From Siphonodentalium dalli (lineage: Eukaryota; Mollusca; Scaphopoda; Gadilida; Siphonodentaliidae): 64,000 bases of DNA. Positions 36,725-47,647 of the stretch are shown here, piece after piece; position 1 is the stretch's first letter, and each line of letters begins with the position of its first letter. The position numbers and the translations under genes were made by a program. The notes under the pieces were generated by a model. It had not been told where the DNA came from. It saw nothing but the letters and a program-made list of their open reading frames with translations, and did not search any database. The stretch covers positions 41,379,912 to 41,443,911 of the forward strand of contig CP136064.1 in assembly GCA_032622095.1 (NCBI GenBank), given 5' to 3'.

Positions 36725-38239
36725 TTTCAGTTAATTGCATATCGTTTAAATGCATATTTCGGCTATTTGCATAAAATATGCATGCACCAAACCATTTTCT
36801 CATAAAAAGACTATTTTTTAGTTGTTTATTTGCATAAGGGTCGGACTCTATTCCGTTTTTATGCATACAAAAATCGACAATAATGTTGATGAGAAGGGGT
36901 AAAAAGTCACCTCATGGTGCCGAAATTATAGCAATTTGTAAAAATATTTACGTTGAAAAACATATTTTATGGGAAAACTTAATACAAAGTTGGTAACAAT
37001 GACAATCGCGAGCACAACGACAGCTTTAAGTTTTATTACACACGTGCTTTTCGATCTCTTCTAACATGCTTCTGTCCATAAATAAAGACATTTTCTGTAC
37101 GTTTACATATTTCCTTGCGAATTGCAGTATTTCTTAAACTTTGTGTATTTATTTGCTTGTTTGAGTTGTGTCTGATTCGTAAAAAATGTTTGTAAACACA
37201 TGCAGTTCCAGTTGCAATTCCGATAAGTGAAAGGAAGTTTCCGGGAATTCCATCAACAAAGTCTTAAGGACGCCGACTAAACACATGGCGTTAGTGATCA
37301 CTGGCGCAATTGATTCCTGGAATTTGTAATATTCAGATAATCCTATTGAATGATAAAATAATATTTTCAGGAATTCTGTCAGATTCAGAAAATGCAAGTT
37401 TGTAAACACATGCGCAATTTTTCCAGTTTCGCGGTCAGTTTTTGTTGAAACCGAAAGTGAAACTAAGATTCCGCGAATGACATCGGTAGCTGGTCATTAC
37501 ACCAAGGTTACTGAAAATAGTTGAGAAATAAATCATCATAAAACACAAAGTGATTTATTTTGTCTAAATTTAAACAACCCATATTTAACAGGATATTCAA
37601 TATTTATTCATGCTCCAACTTCTTGGAAATCACTGGCTTCTGGAAAACAAAACAGCTTCTGTGGCGATGACAAAATATTAAACAAGTCGCCGCAAATATG
37701 CATGCATTGAGGTGTGAATTTGACCTAATTCCATTAACTGTAGCAATGTCAATGAGGTCACTAAAGAAATGCTCCAGACAGGAGCACGTGCTATCAAAAC
37801 AATTACCTGTTGAACTGGCATGTTGCTTGTGGTCATTTGTGAGCGTACTAATTAAAGAAGGTGTCATACACTGTTGGGCTTCAATTTTTAATTAAAACTA
37901 TATTGGGGCTCAATTGAGCAAACATTTACGTTTGACACTGGCTACTCAATTGTTTTGTGTGTTATTGTGCACTGATTAATTATCAGATCATGATTTTATT
38001 TAATTTTTTAAGACACATAGTTTTCCCAAATTAATGTTGCATTTAATGAATAGAGTTATGCCTCTTCCCATAGTACAATATAGATTCGCAAATAGCGCTC
38101 ACAAATACGCATGATATATTGGGAAATCAATTTGATTTTTGTTAGTTTTTCTAGTTGGCTACATGGATATATATAGATGGTTGGGTCCCGGTTGGGTGAT
38201 AACAAATGTTTGTTTCTGTATTAGATTACGTTGATCATT
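36725..38239. other. Intron without recognised gene
   Basis: AT-rich; TGTTTGTAAACACATGC occurs twice (37187-37203 and 37398-37415) with related flanks, hinting at an old duplication or small element. Minus frames of 86-87 codons at 37149-37409 and 37604-37867 show no recognisable feature. Confidence 0.35.
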
Positions 38240-38575
38240 ATCTACTGGTGGACGGGATGTATGGATAGGTCCATTATAAGGATATGCCTGGTTTTCAATT
38301 TGCAATTGGACAGAAAGGATTTATATTTAAATATGGTGTACAGTAATGCTCTAAGTAATCGACTCCTTAACCACAGCAGAATTGTGGGTAACTTTTCAGG
38401 ATTTAGTCAGAAATATGACTTGTTGCCATTCATCGGAAAGCTCTTCCCGAGAAGTTTTTTAGATTGAACTCCTTGTTAGATTGAAATCATTATTATTTTT
38501 ATATCTGACATGGCAAATTGCAACAACAAAAATAGAACTGCTAATACTATGGAAGTGGTGACAGCTCTATAGTTT

Positions 38576-39028
38576 TTAAAGGTACTCAATCCGATAAAAC
38601 TCCTCTCAATTACTATTTCAATGGCTTCGGGGGTCAAAAATATTTGATTCGAGTCGAGGAAGTCACCCATCAAAGCTCAGATTTGTTAGATATCAATTTT
38701 AGAAATCTATTATTTTTCATTATCGGGAATACTTTCTGGCCCAGATCTCAGGCAAAATTGCGTTATTATTACCACTTGATTTTAGAGTTATCCATCCTTG
38801 TCTGTTTGAATAGAGTTTTGGTGTACAAATCTCGAGCAGGATACGAAATTGACGGCAATTATTAGTACTCATCTCGAGAACGTAACAAATTTCAAAAATC
38901 AATATCTAATAACTCTGAGCTTTGTTTGATGGGTTCCTCGACTCAAATCAAATATTTTTTACCCCCAAAGCCAAAGAAATAGTAATATAGGACCCTGTTC
39001 GGACTCTGTTCGGATTGAGTACCTTTAA
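38576..39028. mobile_element. TTAA-flanked TIR element with AGGTACTCAATCCG ends
   Basis: TTAAAGGTACTCAATCCGA at the left and TCGGATTGAGTACCTTTAA at the right; TTAA on both sides. Longer inverted arms include CATCAAAGCTCAGA / CTGAGCTTTGTTTGATG. Non-coding. Confidence 0.7.
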
Positions 39029-40095
39029 GTTCTCTTTTGACCCATAAATTCAAATAATTTGTGTTACAATTTAACATCAATTCTCTAGATTATGATTCCG
39101 ATCATACCAACTGAGCGATGTGTTACTTACTATGTATGCTGGATTTCCATGGTGTTTTTTATGCCCCCAACTTGAAGTCGGCGGGTATATAGTCGACGTC
39201 TCCGTCTGTTCCGTCCGTGTTTACTAATGACTACTTATGTGGCTAAGATTGTGTAAAATGGATATTTATGTGCATAACTTCCGTTGCGTGGCTAGCCACG
39301 TAACAGCTTTCAGATGGACGTTCTAAAATGATCTATTTGGCCTAATCAGCTTATTTAATTTTGTAGTCACTCAAAATTTGGAGAAAAAAAAGTCCATCGA
39401 TTTAGACATCCATGACCCGTCAATAGGAGATGTCGGACACTGACAAGACATTTATGTGGCTAGCCACCCAATCACGGACCTGTCAGTTTCTCCTATTCCA
39501 CTGTCCCAGTTGCTGTGAGCAAGTTTTTGAGTTTTAATCAGCTTCTTCTGCTATAATTCCAACATGTTATGAATCCATAATCTGGAGTTTTATCACTATC
39601 TACTACTTGATAGCCACTTAAAATTTTATGGCTACTTGAGAAGCCACATAAAAACTAAAGCCACATTACCATTTCTAGCCACATAGGTCGAAGCCACATA
39701 TCTACCCATTTGTTGGTACGTCCGTACGTCCGTCCGTACATCCATACAAACATTTTGCATTATTGTTCAGCAACCGCTGGGCAGATTTAGCTGATATTTG
39801 GTATGGTGATAGAGCAGCATGGGGGAACAGCTACATGCATGGCGCGGGTTTTGTCCACCCATTTTCACCAGAGTTATGGCCCTTTTTTGACTTAGAAAAT
39901 TCAATTTTGTCCGTCCATACAAACATTTTGCATTATTGTTCAGCAACCGCTATGTATGGTGATAGAGCAGCATGGGGGAACAGCTACATGCATAGCGCGG
40001 GTTTCGTCCACCCATTTCACCAGAGTTATGGCCCTTTTTTTACTTAGAAAATTCAATTTTTCTCTTGTTTTTTTTGTTTCCAGATGATAGCATGA

Positions 40096-41465
40096 CAGGG
40101 TTCGCGCTGGCCCAAAATTTCCAGGTGCCAACAATGTTGCCATTTGCATTATTTTTAGAGCCACTTTATACTTTCTGTTGCCACTTTCTTTCCGACCAAT
40201 ATTTTTTGGAGCCACTTTTGAAAAAAAACACAAACAAGCAAATTACCTATTATATGTATATATTTATTTTATCAATGATGTGCAACAATTAACAAGAAAT
40301 ACATATTTAATTACCATTCTTTTAGTAACAATAACACTTTGTCAAAATTAATATCGAAGATTTTCAGACGATCCGAGTAAACCCGAGAAGTTCCAATTAA
40401 CAATAATGATGAACATAAATGGTAGAGTTACATCCCATTTTAAACAATCGGATATCCTCGGCAATTTCCGGCAATGCCATACTTGTGACGTATCGAATAC
40501 AATTGGTGTGAAAATGACGGAAATGAATGATAGAGTTACTCCCCGTTGTACATAGCGTGATATTTAAATATAATTATAAACATAGTATACATACCTTTGG
40601 TTAGCTCGTATTTCAGAATAAGATCTTTCTTCAGGATACTACAACCAGTTACGAACATGTTGTTAACATTCGCAGCGCGTCATGTAGAACAGAACATAAC
40701 ATTTTTGTCTCCATCGAATGATAGCCATTCGCGAGATATTTTCCACTCATTTCGGAATTTTCGTTTTGGCGAACTTGCAACTTTTTGTGGCGTTCTCGTG
40801 ACATTTGACACTAATATGTTGCTCGGTTTAGGTGGTGTAGCACACGTCGATGTTAAATCAACCACTGTGTTTGGACTATCGGTATTATCTGAATGTCCGA
40901 AGAAATCAGTAACTTTCTTCATTTTAGGAGGATGTTGCGTGTCTGATGCATTGTTGCTAAAATCTAACTTGCGCTTACGATTCATATTTGTTGTATGTCA
41001 CAGTTTGTGAAAACTCAGTTACGAATGACATATTTATGGTAATTTATCTAACACCTACTATCAATACACAGCTTCCTAACGATGTAGACTCAAGGAAGCC
41101 CTTTGTTTGGCTAATGTTTGTCAAATTTGAGTCAATAGCCATGCTTAGTTTTATTATCGAGTAGAAATTCGAAACCCTTTCACCACAGCGATAAAATAAG
41201 TCGATCTGACATAAGCCGCGAATCTATTATAAGCTTTTAATTAGGACCCAATTAGCTATGCCGCGACCGGATATCAATGTGTGTTTTGTTTCCGACCGAT
41301 TGACTGTAAGCTTAATATTTTTTTTATTATATGCCCGATGGGTACAAATTGCCAAATGCCAAAAAGCTAGGTGCCACTTTTTGTTGCCAATCGGGATTAT
41401 TTTGGAGCCATTTAATTTAGCAATGTAGCAATTTGCTAATTTGGCAATAGGCAGCGCGAACCCTG
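40096..41465 (-). mobile_element. hAT transposon fragment with exact 8-bp target duplication
   Basis: Ends CAGGGTTCGCGCTG / CAGCGCGAACCCTG are perfect 14-bp inverted repeats of hAT type, and TAGCATGA flanks both sides (40088-40095, 41466-41473). The neighbouring repeat unit contains the undisturbed target at 41803-41810. At 1370 bp it is too short for a full transposase and holds only the first coding exon. Confidence 0.85.
40596..40985 (-). pseudogene. Broken first exon of a hAT transposase (TTF-type zinc finger, KIAA1586/ZNF862-like)
   Basis: Minus-strand reading starts MNRKRKLDFSNN, passes a KKVTDFF motif and reaches KFRNEWKISREWLSFD and NVMFC, the pattern of the TTF-type N-terminal finger of hAT transposases and their domesticated relatives. 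An in-frame TGA sits two codons after MFC, where the family has a Cys ligand. The frame then continues RAANVNNMFVTGC and KKDLILKYELTK to a GTATGT donor. Downstream catalytic exons are absent. It is a dead fragment. Confidence 0.65.
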
Positions 41466-42118
41466 TAGCATGAGCTTTGGTGGTACAATTGCAAATCCCG
41501 TATCAGTTATATGAAAATACATGTCAAGTGCGAATTTGGGTATGATCTGATGATTTTTGCCAGAGTAATGGCCCTTTTTTCAACTTAGGAAATTTGAATT
41601 TTGTCCGTCCGTACAAACATTTTGCATTATTGTTCAGCAACAGCTGGGCAGATTTAGCTGATATTTGGTATGGTGATAGAGCAGCATGGGGGAACAGCTA
41701 CATGCATAGCGCTGGTTTCATCCACCCATTTTCACCAGAGTTATGGCCCTTTTTTTACTTAGAAAATTCAATTTTTCTCTTGTTTTTTGGGTTTCCAGAT
41801 AATAGCATGAGCTTTGGTGGTACGATTGCAAATCCCGTATTTTTGTGGATCAGTTATAAGTGCGAATTTGGGTATGATCCGATGATTATTGCCAGAGTTA
41901 TGGCCCTTTTTTCAACTTAGAAAATTTGAATTTTTGCTTGTTTTTGGGTTTCCGGATCGCTTGTTTTGGGGTTTTTAGTCAACATTTCTGTACGAACTTC
42001 TTTTGGAATGGTCATATAGACCTCCTCGGATATCCGCAGTTTCGTCCATGCTTAATCCGAATTGCTACGGTCGGGGGCAAATGCCACGCGACAGCGTACC
42101 TCTTGTTGTCCCCCGACG

Positions 42119-42145
42119 TTTCCGGTTTGTTGGGTAAAGGGTTAA
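42119..42145. repeat. Solo end of a CCCAACA foldback element
   Basis: Only the right end GGTTTGTTGGGTAAAGGGTTAA is present, at the border between the 39160-42120 element and unique sequence; no matching left end nearby. Confidence 0.5.
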
Positions 42146-42312
42146 GCATGAACTGGGGTCCATGTAAGCAACCGAGAACTGTTTTTTATACAATTCAATT
42201 ATTTAATTGTAGTGTATATTTTCCTGACTGAAAAAATAGAAAAATATCTTTTTTCATTTTCTGTTTTATGTATGAAAACAGGATATTGTTATAATGGCTC
42301 TACTACTGTGCT

Positions 42313-42650
42313 CCAAATAAATGTGCAGTTCCAAATAAATGTGCAGTTCCAAATAAATGTGCAGTTCCAAATAAACATGCAAATAAATGTACAGTTCCAA
42401 ATAAATGTGCAGTTCCAAATAAATGTGCAGTTCCAAATAAATGTGCAGTTCCAAATAAATGTGCAGTTCCAAATAAATGTGCAGTTCCAAATAAATGTGC
42501 AGTTCCAAATAAATGTGCAGTTCCAAATAAATGTGCAGTTCCAAATAAATGTACAGTTCCAAATAAATGTGCAGTTCCAAATAAATGTGCAGTTTCAAAT
42601 AAATGTGCAGTTCCAAATAAACATGCAAATAAATGTGCAGTCCCAAATAA
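42313..42650 (+). repeat. 18-bp tandem repeat, about 18 units (copy B)
   Basis: Very regular CCAAATAAATGTGCAGTT array, at the position corresponding to 19949-20100 but roughly twice as long, so it changed in length after the segmental duplication. Open on both strands because of the unit length; no protein implied. Confidence 0.9.
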
Positions 42651-42739
42651 ACATACCAACATGCAGTCCCCATAGTAGTTCCATTTCCATAATAATAAAC
42701 CAGAAGAATTCTTATTCATTGGAGGTAAATGGTTAGATA

Positions 42740-42905
42740 CAGTAATGCCCTAAGTAATCGACCTCTTAACCAAAGCAGAATTATGGGTAACTTTTCAGGA
42801 TTTAGTCGGAAATATAGCTTGTTGCCATTCATTGGAAAACTCTCGCCATATTTTCCGACTTAATCCTGAAAAGTTACCCATATTCGATTACTTAGGGCAT
42901 TACTG
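42740..42905. mobile_element. Tc1/mariner-like palindromic MITE, copy B (uninterrupted)
   Basis: TA-flanked, ends CAGTAATGCCCTAAGTAATC and GATTACTTAGGGCATTACTG; inner arms AACTTTTCAGGATTTAGTCG. The left-half sequence also occurs near 31140, 38339 and 50590. Confidence 0.65.
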
Positions 42906-43010
42906 TAATAAGTTCAACATATGATAACTACTCGTCAATGAGTATTTAGTATAGGGTAAATAAGAGAGTTAATGTCAGTATCTCTGCAGAATGAGTCTCG
43001 GAGACAATAC

Positions 43011-43793
43011 AGGATATCTTCGGCTCCTTGAATTCCTTGAAACTCCTTGATTTGGAAAATCAATTTTCCAGGGCCCTTGAAACCCTTGAATTGAATGCCC
43101 ACCCCTTGAAAACCCTGGAATTCCGTGTAGCCCTAAAACCCAGGTATATCGATTCATCGGGAGTCAATAAATATAGATAGTTTAGTTCCGAACGCGTTGT
43201 TGGTATATGGGAAGTAACTCCATTTTGAATTTCCGCTGGCGGCAATTCTCTCGAGTCAATTGTAATTGTGTGACCCCCCCAATGAAGCGTGGTATTGTTG
43301 TTGGTATATGGGACGTAACTCCATTTCCCGCCAACACCAATTCTCTCGAGTCTATTTCAATTATGTGATCCTCCTATGAAGCATCATAAAATTGAACATG
43401 ACAAAAAATAGTTCCGAGCTTTTCAAACTCAGGTACCGTAATTAGTGTATTTTTATTGTATCGGATCGAGGTATTTTGTATATTATATAGACATTCGACA
43501 TTAGGAACCCGTGTTTTACATCAAAACGTACAAATTAACTAAAACGAAACCAAAACGAAAAAATCACATCCGCTTCCGATGTATTATTTAAATGTTCCCA
43601 TTAAATGGTAATGCATTTACCCATAAAGGCCTAAAAAGCCCAAAATGCTAAAATTATGGTGGAAAACGTGGTATCACATGTAATGTTCAACAGTTGGTTC
43701 CTGGAAACTCCTTGAAAATTGTCGGGTCAGTCCTTGAAAATCCTTGAATTGACCACTGGAACCTCCTTGAAACTCCTTGAATTCATTCACCAG
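43011..43793. mobile_element. CTTGAA-rich sequence separating two linker-exon starts
   Basis: Both edges carry CCTTGAAACTCCTTGA-type motifs, suggesting an inserted element, but no clean inverted repeats or target duplication could be fixed; CAATAC occurs at both sides (43005-43010 and 43812-43817). Confidence 0.4.
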
Positions 43794-43935
43794 AAATGGG
43801 CAGATACCCTGCAATACAAAAAGACAAAAGAACTTGAAGCAGCTTTTATAAAAGCAAAGTATTTGGAAAGGAAAGAAGCCGCTGGGAAAGCTACTTCCGA
43901 AGCCATTCTAAAATACAAGCTCCCAAAGTTTGATG
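43794..43935 (+). CDS. Lys/Glu/Ala-rich linker exon, copy B (long form)
   Basis: A 142-nt open segment in phase 0-1: KWADTLQYKKTKELEAAF through the same ILKYKLPKFD ending as copy A, then donor GTAGGT. The acceptor is taken as ATTCATTCACCAG at 43781-43793. This 5' border is less certain than in copy A: a second exon-like start homologous to copy A (CTCTGCAG followed by 21 nt reading NESRRQY) lies at 42990-43010 and is separated from the rest by about 780 bp of CTTGAA-rich sequence. Predicted helical, many heptad-like A/L/I positions. Phase fits between fingers 28843 and 50082. Confidence 0.6.
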
Positions 43936-44507
43936 GTAGGTACACTCACTCATCCAGTATTATCTGGTTTAAATTTTGGATCAAATTGCCATTGATTTAA
44001 GAAATAAATGGCATATTGGTATTTATAGTATGAATGAATGATTTATTTATTATTGTGACTTGCATAAACTTATAAATAATTACAATAAAAAAGAGCAATT
44101 CAATCACGCCCGGTCCATAGGGCCTATAAGCAGGGTTGGCACTGGACCCAAATTTTCTCTTGTCAAAATTTTTGCCAATTGAAATATTGAATCCCAGACA
44201 TTTCCCCACCGGACATTTCCCCACCCGCCCTTGAAATGGCAAAGTGGACATTTCCCCACTTTCAAAATATCAAAGCAGACATTTCCCCACCGGACATTTA
44301 CCCACCTTTGACTGCTACTAGGGGCGTGTGGTATATTATTATAGGACATTTAACTAAGAATGCTCTTTATGTCTGTTCTTCAGAAAAAATATCAAATTAA
44401 AAGTTCATTATAGAAATTTGCACACATATTATTTGATAATTAACTAAGAACGCTCTTTATATCTGTTTTTCAGAAAATGAGTTAACATCATGGAAATTGA
44501 GACTTAC

Positions 44508-44756
44508 CTCGTCATCAGTCGTGACACACCCCTTGCATGAAAGAGTTTTTCGCTGCGAACACTCCCATCTGATAGACGATATGTTGACTTTCTTTTTGGT
44601 GTACGCATGGCCTTCAAAACACAATTTATCACCACCACGATTGTTCTTAATAAGTTCCATGATTGAAGATATGATTCCATCGTATGGGAGTATTAGGGGG
44701 GGGGCTAGCCCCAGGATTGTCGAAAGGGCCAATAGGCCCTTTCCGTAACCCCTCAT
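44508..44756 (-). CDS. FLYWCH-type zinc-finger exon in the Mutator-like element
   Basis: Minus-strand frame containing NNRGGDKLCFEGHAY, a Lys run, then IRWECSQRK and CKGCVTTDD: the FLYWCH order F/N-x-RGG-x-KL-x3-G-x-x-Y, W-x-C, C-x-G. It ends in GAG|GTAAGT, a consensus donor at 44508/44507, so it is one exon of a spliced transposon gene. The upstream Met at 44756 may not be the true start; the domain itself starts after the Met at about 44657. FLYWCH domains bind DNA and are common in MULE proteins. Confidence 0.6.
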
Positions 44757-44821
44757 TTTTGGTCTTTAATTGAAATAATTAAGAAAAAAAATGTAGCATT
44801 TTGTTGATGTGTATAGTAACA

Positions 44822-45364
44822 CTATTTCCTTTTTCCTGGTAGTTGAGGATTTCTGGAGAAGCCAATTTTGTCTCCTTGAATTACTGTGGCCTTTCCTTTT
44901 GCAGGGTCCTGCTCGTCTGGTCCTCTGTACACCTGGCGATCCCTCAGCAGGAAGAATTCGTAGTTGGTGAGTGGATAGGTCATTCCTGCTGAGTGGTGGT
45001 GCAAAATCACTGTCTTGAGGCTTGATCTTTCTTCTTCAATTTGTTGTGGTGTTGGCCCCTGGTGGAGAATGGCTCGGTGGAGATGCCATCTCGACATCGA
45101 ATACAGCGGCGGGGACGACCGGAGTGACGTCGGTCTCCCCCTTTCCGCTGTCTTCGGTGACGACCCTGTTGGTGGTGGTAACAGCAACAGCAGGCTGGTC
45201 TTCTCGCCCAGAGGCCAAGTGGGAGGGAACTGGGCGTTTTTCAGTTCCCCTTTTCCACTTGGCCCTCCTGTCGGCGTTCCTGCGGCGTCTTCTTTTTCTT
45301 CATCTTCTTCCCGGTGCTGCTGGTGGTCTTGAAAGCCCCGGACCGGGGGAGTCCGGTCAGTCAC
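44822..45364 (-). CDS. Uncharacterised 180-codon frame of the Mutator-like element
   Basis: Minus-strand frame inside the element, upstream of the FLYWCH exon. The start region is charged (REEDEEKEDAAG) and Pro-rich; the second half (PLTNYEFFLLRDRQVYRG) looks more like folded protein. No family recognised. G+C and codon use differ from the AT-rich surroundings. Could be an N-terminal exon of the element's protein or a captured sequence. Confidence 0.35.
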   Translation of the reverse strand: MTDRTPPVRGFQDHQQHREEDEEKEDAAGTPTGGPSGKGELKNAQFPPTWPLGEKTSLLLLLPPPTGSSPKTAERGRPTSLRSSPPLYSMSRWHLHRAILHQGPTPQQIEEERSSLKTVILHHHSAGMTYPLTNYEFFLLRDRQVYRGPDEQDPAKGKATVIQGDKIGFSRNPQLPGKRK

Positions 45365-45828
45365 TCACTAGAATTCATACTGTGATCATAATTGTCACAA
45401 CATTGTTTCAACTGCGTTGATGTCCCAAACTATCGTAAAAATACTCTTTCATGTTTGTCAAAACACTCTTTCATGTCTGTCAAAACATTACATCGGCTGA
45501 GTTGACATCGCTTGAGATGGCCTCAATGACCAGTCAAAACACTCTTTGATGTCCGCATTTTATTAGCAGGGTGGGGAAATGTCCGGTGGGTAAATGTCCG
45601 GGTGGGGAAATGTCCACTTTTGAAAGTGGGGAAATGTCCATATACCTGAAATATTTGTTTTAAATATCAAAGTAACAATAAATATCTAAGCGACACCAGA
45701 AATTAAATTTAATGTTGCCAAGACAGTTATCAAACTTGAAGTATCTGTCATCACGTCAATCATAGCATACATATTATTTTGTGCAACAAAGCTGAACCAT
45801 CAGTTAATCCTCCGCCCACCATTCACAT

Positions 45829-46221
45829 TTAACCCTTTACCCAACAGAAGGGCCCTGTGCCAATGCATTCTCTTATATATGCGAGTCGACCATAGGTCGC
45901 CTCGCATATATAAGAGAATGCATTGGCTTAACACATTAAAAATTATAAAATTGTTAAAGAATGTAAGAAAAAATGGTAAAAAGTGTTAAAGTCCCCAATG
46001 CCAATGCATTCTCTTATATATGCGAGGAGACCTATGGTCGACTCGCATATATAAGAGAATGCATTGGCACAGGGCATAACTGTAACTATCACAATGTGGT
46101 CAAGGAGCCGGTTCCAATGATATCCATATTTGTATGGTACTATTGAGACAGACCGAAGATATTTTAGGCTGTTGAAGCTTTATTTGGCCGGTTTTGGCCG
46201 GTTTGTTGGGTAAAGGGTTAA
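45829..46221 (+). mobile_element. TTAA foldback element with CCCAACA ends, copy 2
   Basis: Same structure as 19353-19742, same orientation, TTAA on both sides; its two internal palindromes lie at about 45858-45926 and 46000-46066. Confidence 0.8.
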
Positions 46222-46388
46222 CCTGTCAGCAACCATCTTGGATTTTGCTTTGTATACTAGTATATCTCTTCATGTTGATAATCTAGTATTGCTTTACAGA
46301 CTTTCCAAATTCCTAATGGCTCCATTGACAGTAACATATGAAATTATTCCCTTTCCAAGTTGAGCTACAGTGTCATTGACACTTTCAT
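46221..46388. mobile_element. 3' fragment of a Helentron-like satellite element
   Basis: One partial core unit and the right end AAGTTGAGCT..AGTGTCATTGACACTTTCATT, cut at the left by the foldback element. Another such fragment lies at about 51295-51583. Confidence 0.5.
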
Positions 46389-46478
46389 TCACAAGTTCAT
46401 AATAATTTGGTCGATTCCTGGAGCTTTCCCATTCTTAGCCCGGTCAATCACGCACTGAACCTCTTGGCATGTGATACC

Positions 46479-46729
46479 AAGCCTTGAAATAGTGTGCCTG
46501 TCATTTGCAGAATGAGGTCCCCAGAGGGGGAATTTAGTGATGCTACCTGCATAGCAGGCTAGCATCACCAAATTCACCCTCTGGGGACCTCACTCTGCTT
46601 AGAACTCAGCAGAATGAGGATCCCAGAGGGTGAATTTGGTGATGCTAGCCTGCTATGCGGGGTAGCATCACTAAATTCACCCTCTGGGGACCTCATTCTG
46701 CAAATGACAGGCACCCTATTTCAAGGCTT
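46479..46729. mobile_element. Palindromic AAGCCTTGAAATAG element, complete copy
   Basis: Ends AAGCCTTGAAATAGTGTGCC and TATTTCAAGGCTT; inside, inverted GAATGAGG / CCTCATTC arms with AGAGGGTGAATTTGGTGATG blocks. It lies inside the LINE remnant. Confidence 0.65.
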
Positions 46730-46791
46730 GTGTGATACTCTTATTAAGAACTTCAATTTCACAATAGCAGAGTTGGTATGAAATGATTCAA

Positions 46792-47181
46792 TTAACCCTT
46801 TACCCAACAAACCGGCCAAAACCGGCCAAATAAAGCTTCAACAGCCTAAAATATCTTCGGTCTGTCTCAATAACACCCTACAAATATGGATATCATTGGA
46901 ACCGGCTCCTTGACCACATTGTGATAGTTACAGTTATGCCCTGTGCCAATGCATTCTCTTATATATGCGAGTCGACCATAGGTCGCCTCGCATATATAAG
47001 AGAATGCATTGGCCTAAAAAAAATCTTTTTTTAACATTTTTTCTTACATTCTTTAACAATTTTATAATTTTTAATGTGTTAAGCCAATGCATTCTCTTAT
47101 ATATGCGAGGCGACCTATGGTCGACTCGCATATATAAGAGAATGCATTGGCATAGGGCCATTCTGTTGGGTAAAGGGTTAA
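46792..47181 (-). mobile_element. TTAA foldback element with CCCAACA ends, copy 3 (inverted)
   Basis: TTAA at 46792-46795 and 47178-47181. The homologous site in copy A, GATTCAATTAATCAGATTTT at 22087-22106, holds a single TTAA (22093-22096), which proves insertion into TTAA with duplication of these four bases. Confidence 0.9.
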
Positions 47182-47647
47182 TCAGATTTTTTTGGCTCGA
47201 AAACACACCTTGAAATCATTGTCAAAGTCAATGTTTGACATTGGATTTAACAAACTTTCAAATTCATGTTTCCGCTTGTCAAGTACAATGTCAGGATCAC
47301 TGCTGATAGACCAGTCTAGCGTATAACACACGCTAGGAATTTCTTGTTTTCATTTTGGTCCTATTGTTCTAAGGTGATTCCAGAATTCATATGGATTTGA
47401 TGTTCAACACTTTTAAGTTCAAGTTCTTTATGTTATTGTTCGGGGGAAAAAATTTCAACAACATCCAACTTGATTTGTATTATTCTTGAGGATCCTGTTT
47501 TTCATGCTAGTTCCCATGAAGACGATGGTATTGTTTTTCAGTACCACATATCTGTTTCCACAGTTCAGTTAGCTCAGAGCTCCAGAATGGTTTGTTCGAA
47601 CGGAAGCACTTACGACATCTTTTGGTGCCTTTGTGATTAGGAATAAG

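Larger units (their letters stand above)
39160..42120. mobile_element. TATGCCCCC..GGGGGCA-type element with ~165-bp core repeats
   Basis: Starts TATGCCCCCAACTTGAAGTC..GGGTATATAG and ends near TGTCCCCCGACG. The core has tandem units with GGTATGGTGATAGAGCAGCA and CAGAGTTATGGCCCTTTTTT (39740-40065, 41600-41760). Interrupted by the hAT element at 40096-41465. The same family, with other core units, appears at 48084-48848 and 20360-21256. Confidence 0.5.
44189..45646 (-). mobile_element. Mutator-like element carrying a FLYWCH exon
   Basis: Flanked by the 9-bp direct repeat TGAAATATT (44180-44188, 45647-45655). The ends are inverted arrays of GGACATTTCCCCAC (44198-44312) and its complement (45570-45640). 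A 9-bp duplication, long repetitive inverted ends and a FLYWCH finger all fit MULE-type elements. No MULE catalytic domain is visible, so it is non-autonomous or truncated. Confidence 0.75.

Noticed and set aside
42313-42650. Regular short repeats resembling a CRISPR array
   Set aside because: Repeats are directly adjacent with no spacers, in a eukaryotic intron; it is a minisatellite.
42212-42736. Long open frames on both strands (QINVQF and related repeats) over the 18-bp tandem array
   Set aside because: The unit length is a multiple of three, so any stop-free unit stays open in several frames. The array varies in length between duplication copies; no splice or start evidence.
45015-45420. 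Plus-strand frames of 105 and 132 codons
   Set aside because: Opposite-strand shadows of the GC-richer 180-codon frame in the Mutator-like element; low-complexity translation.
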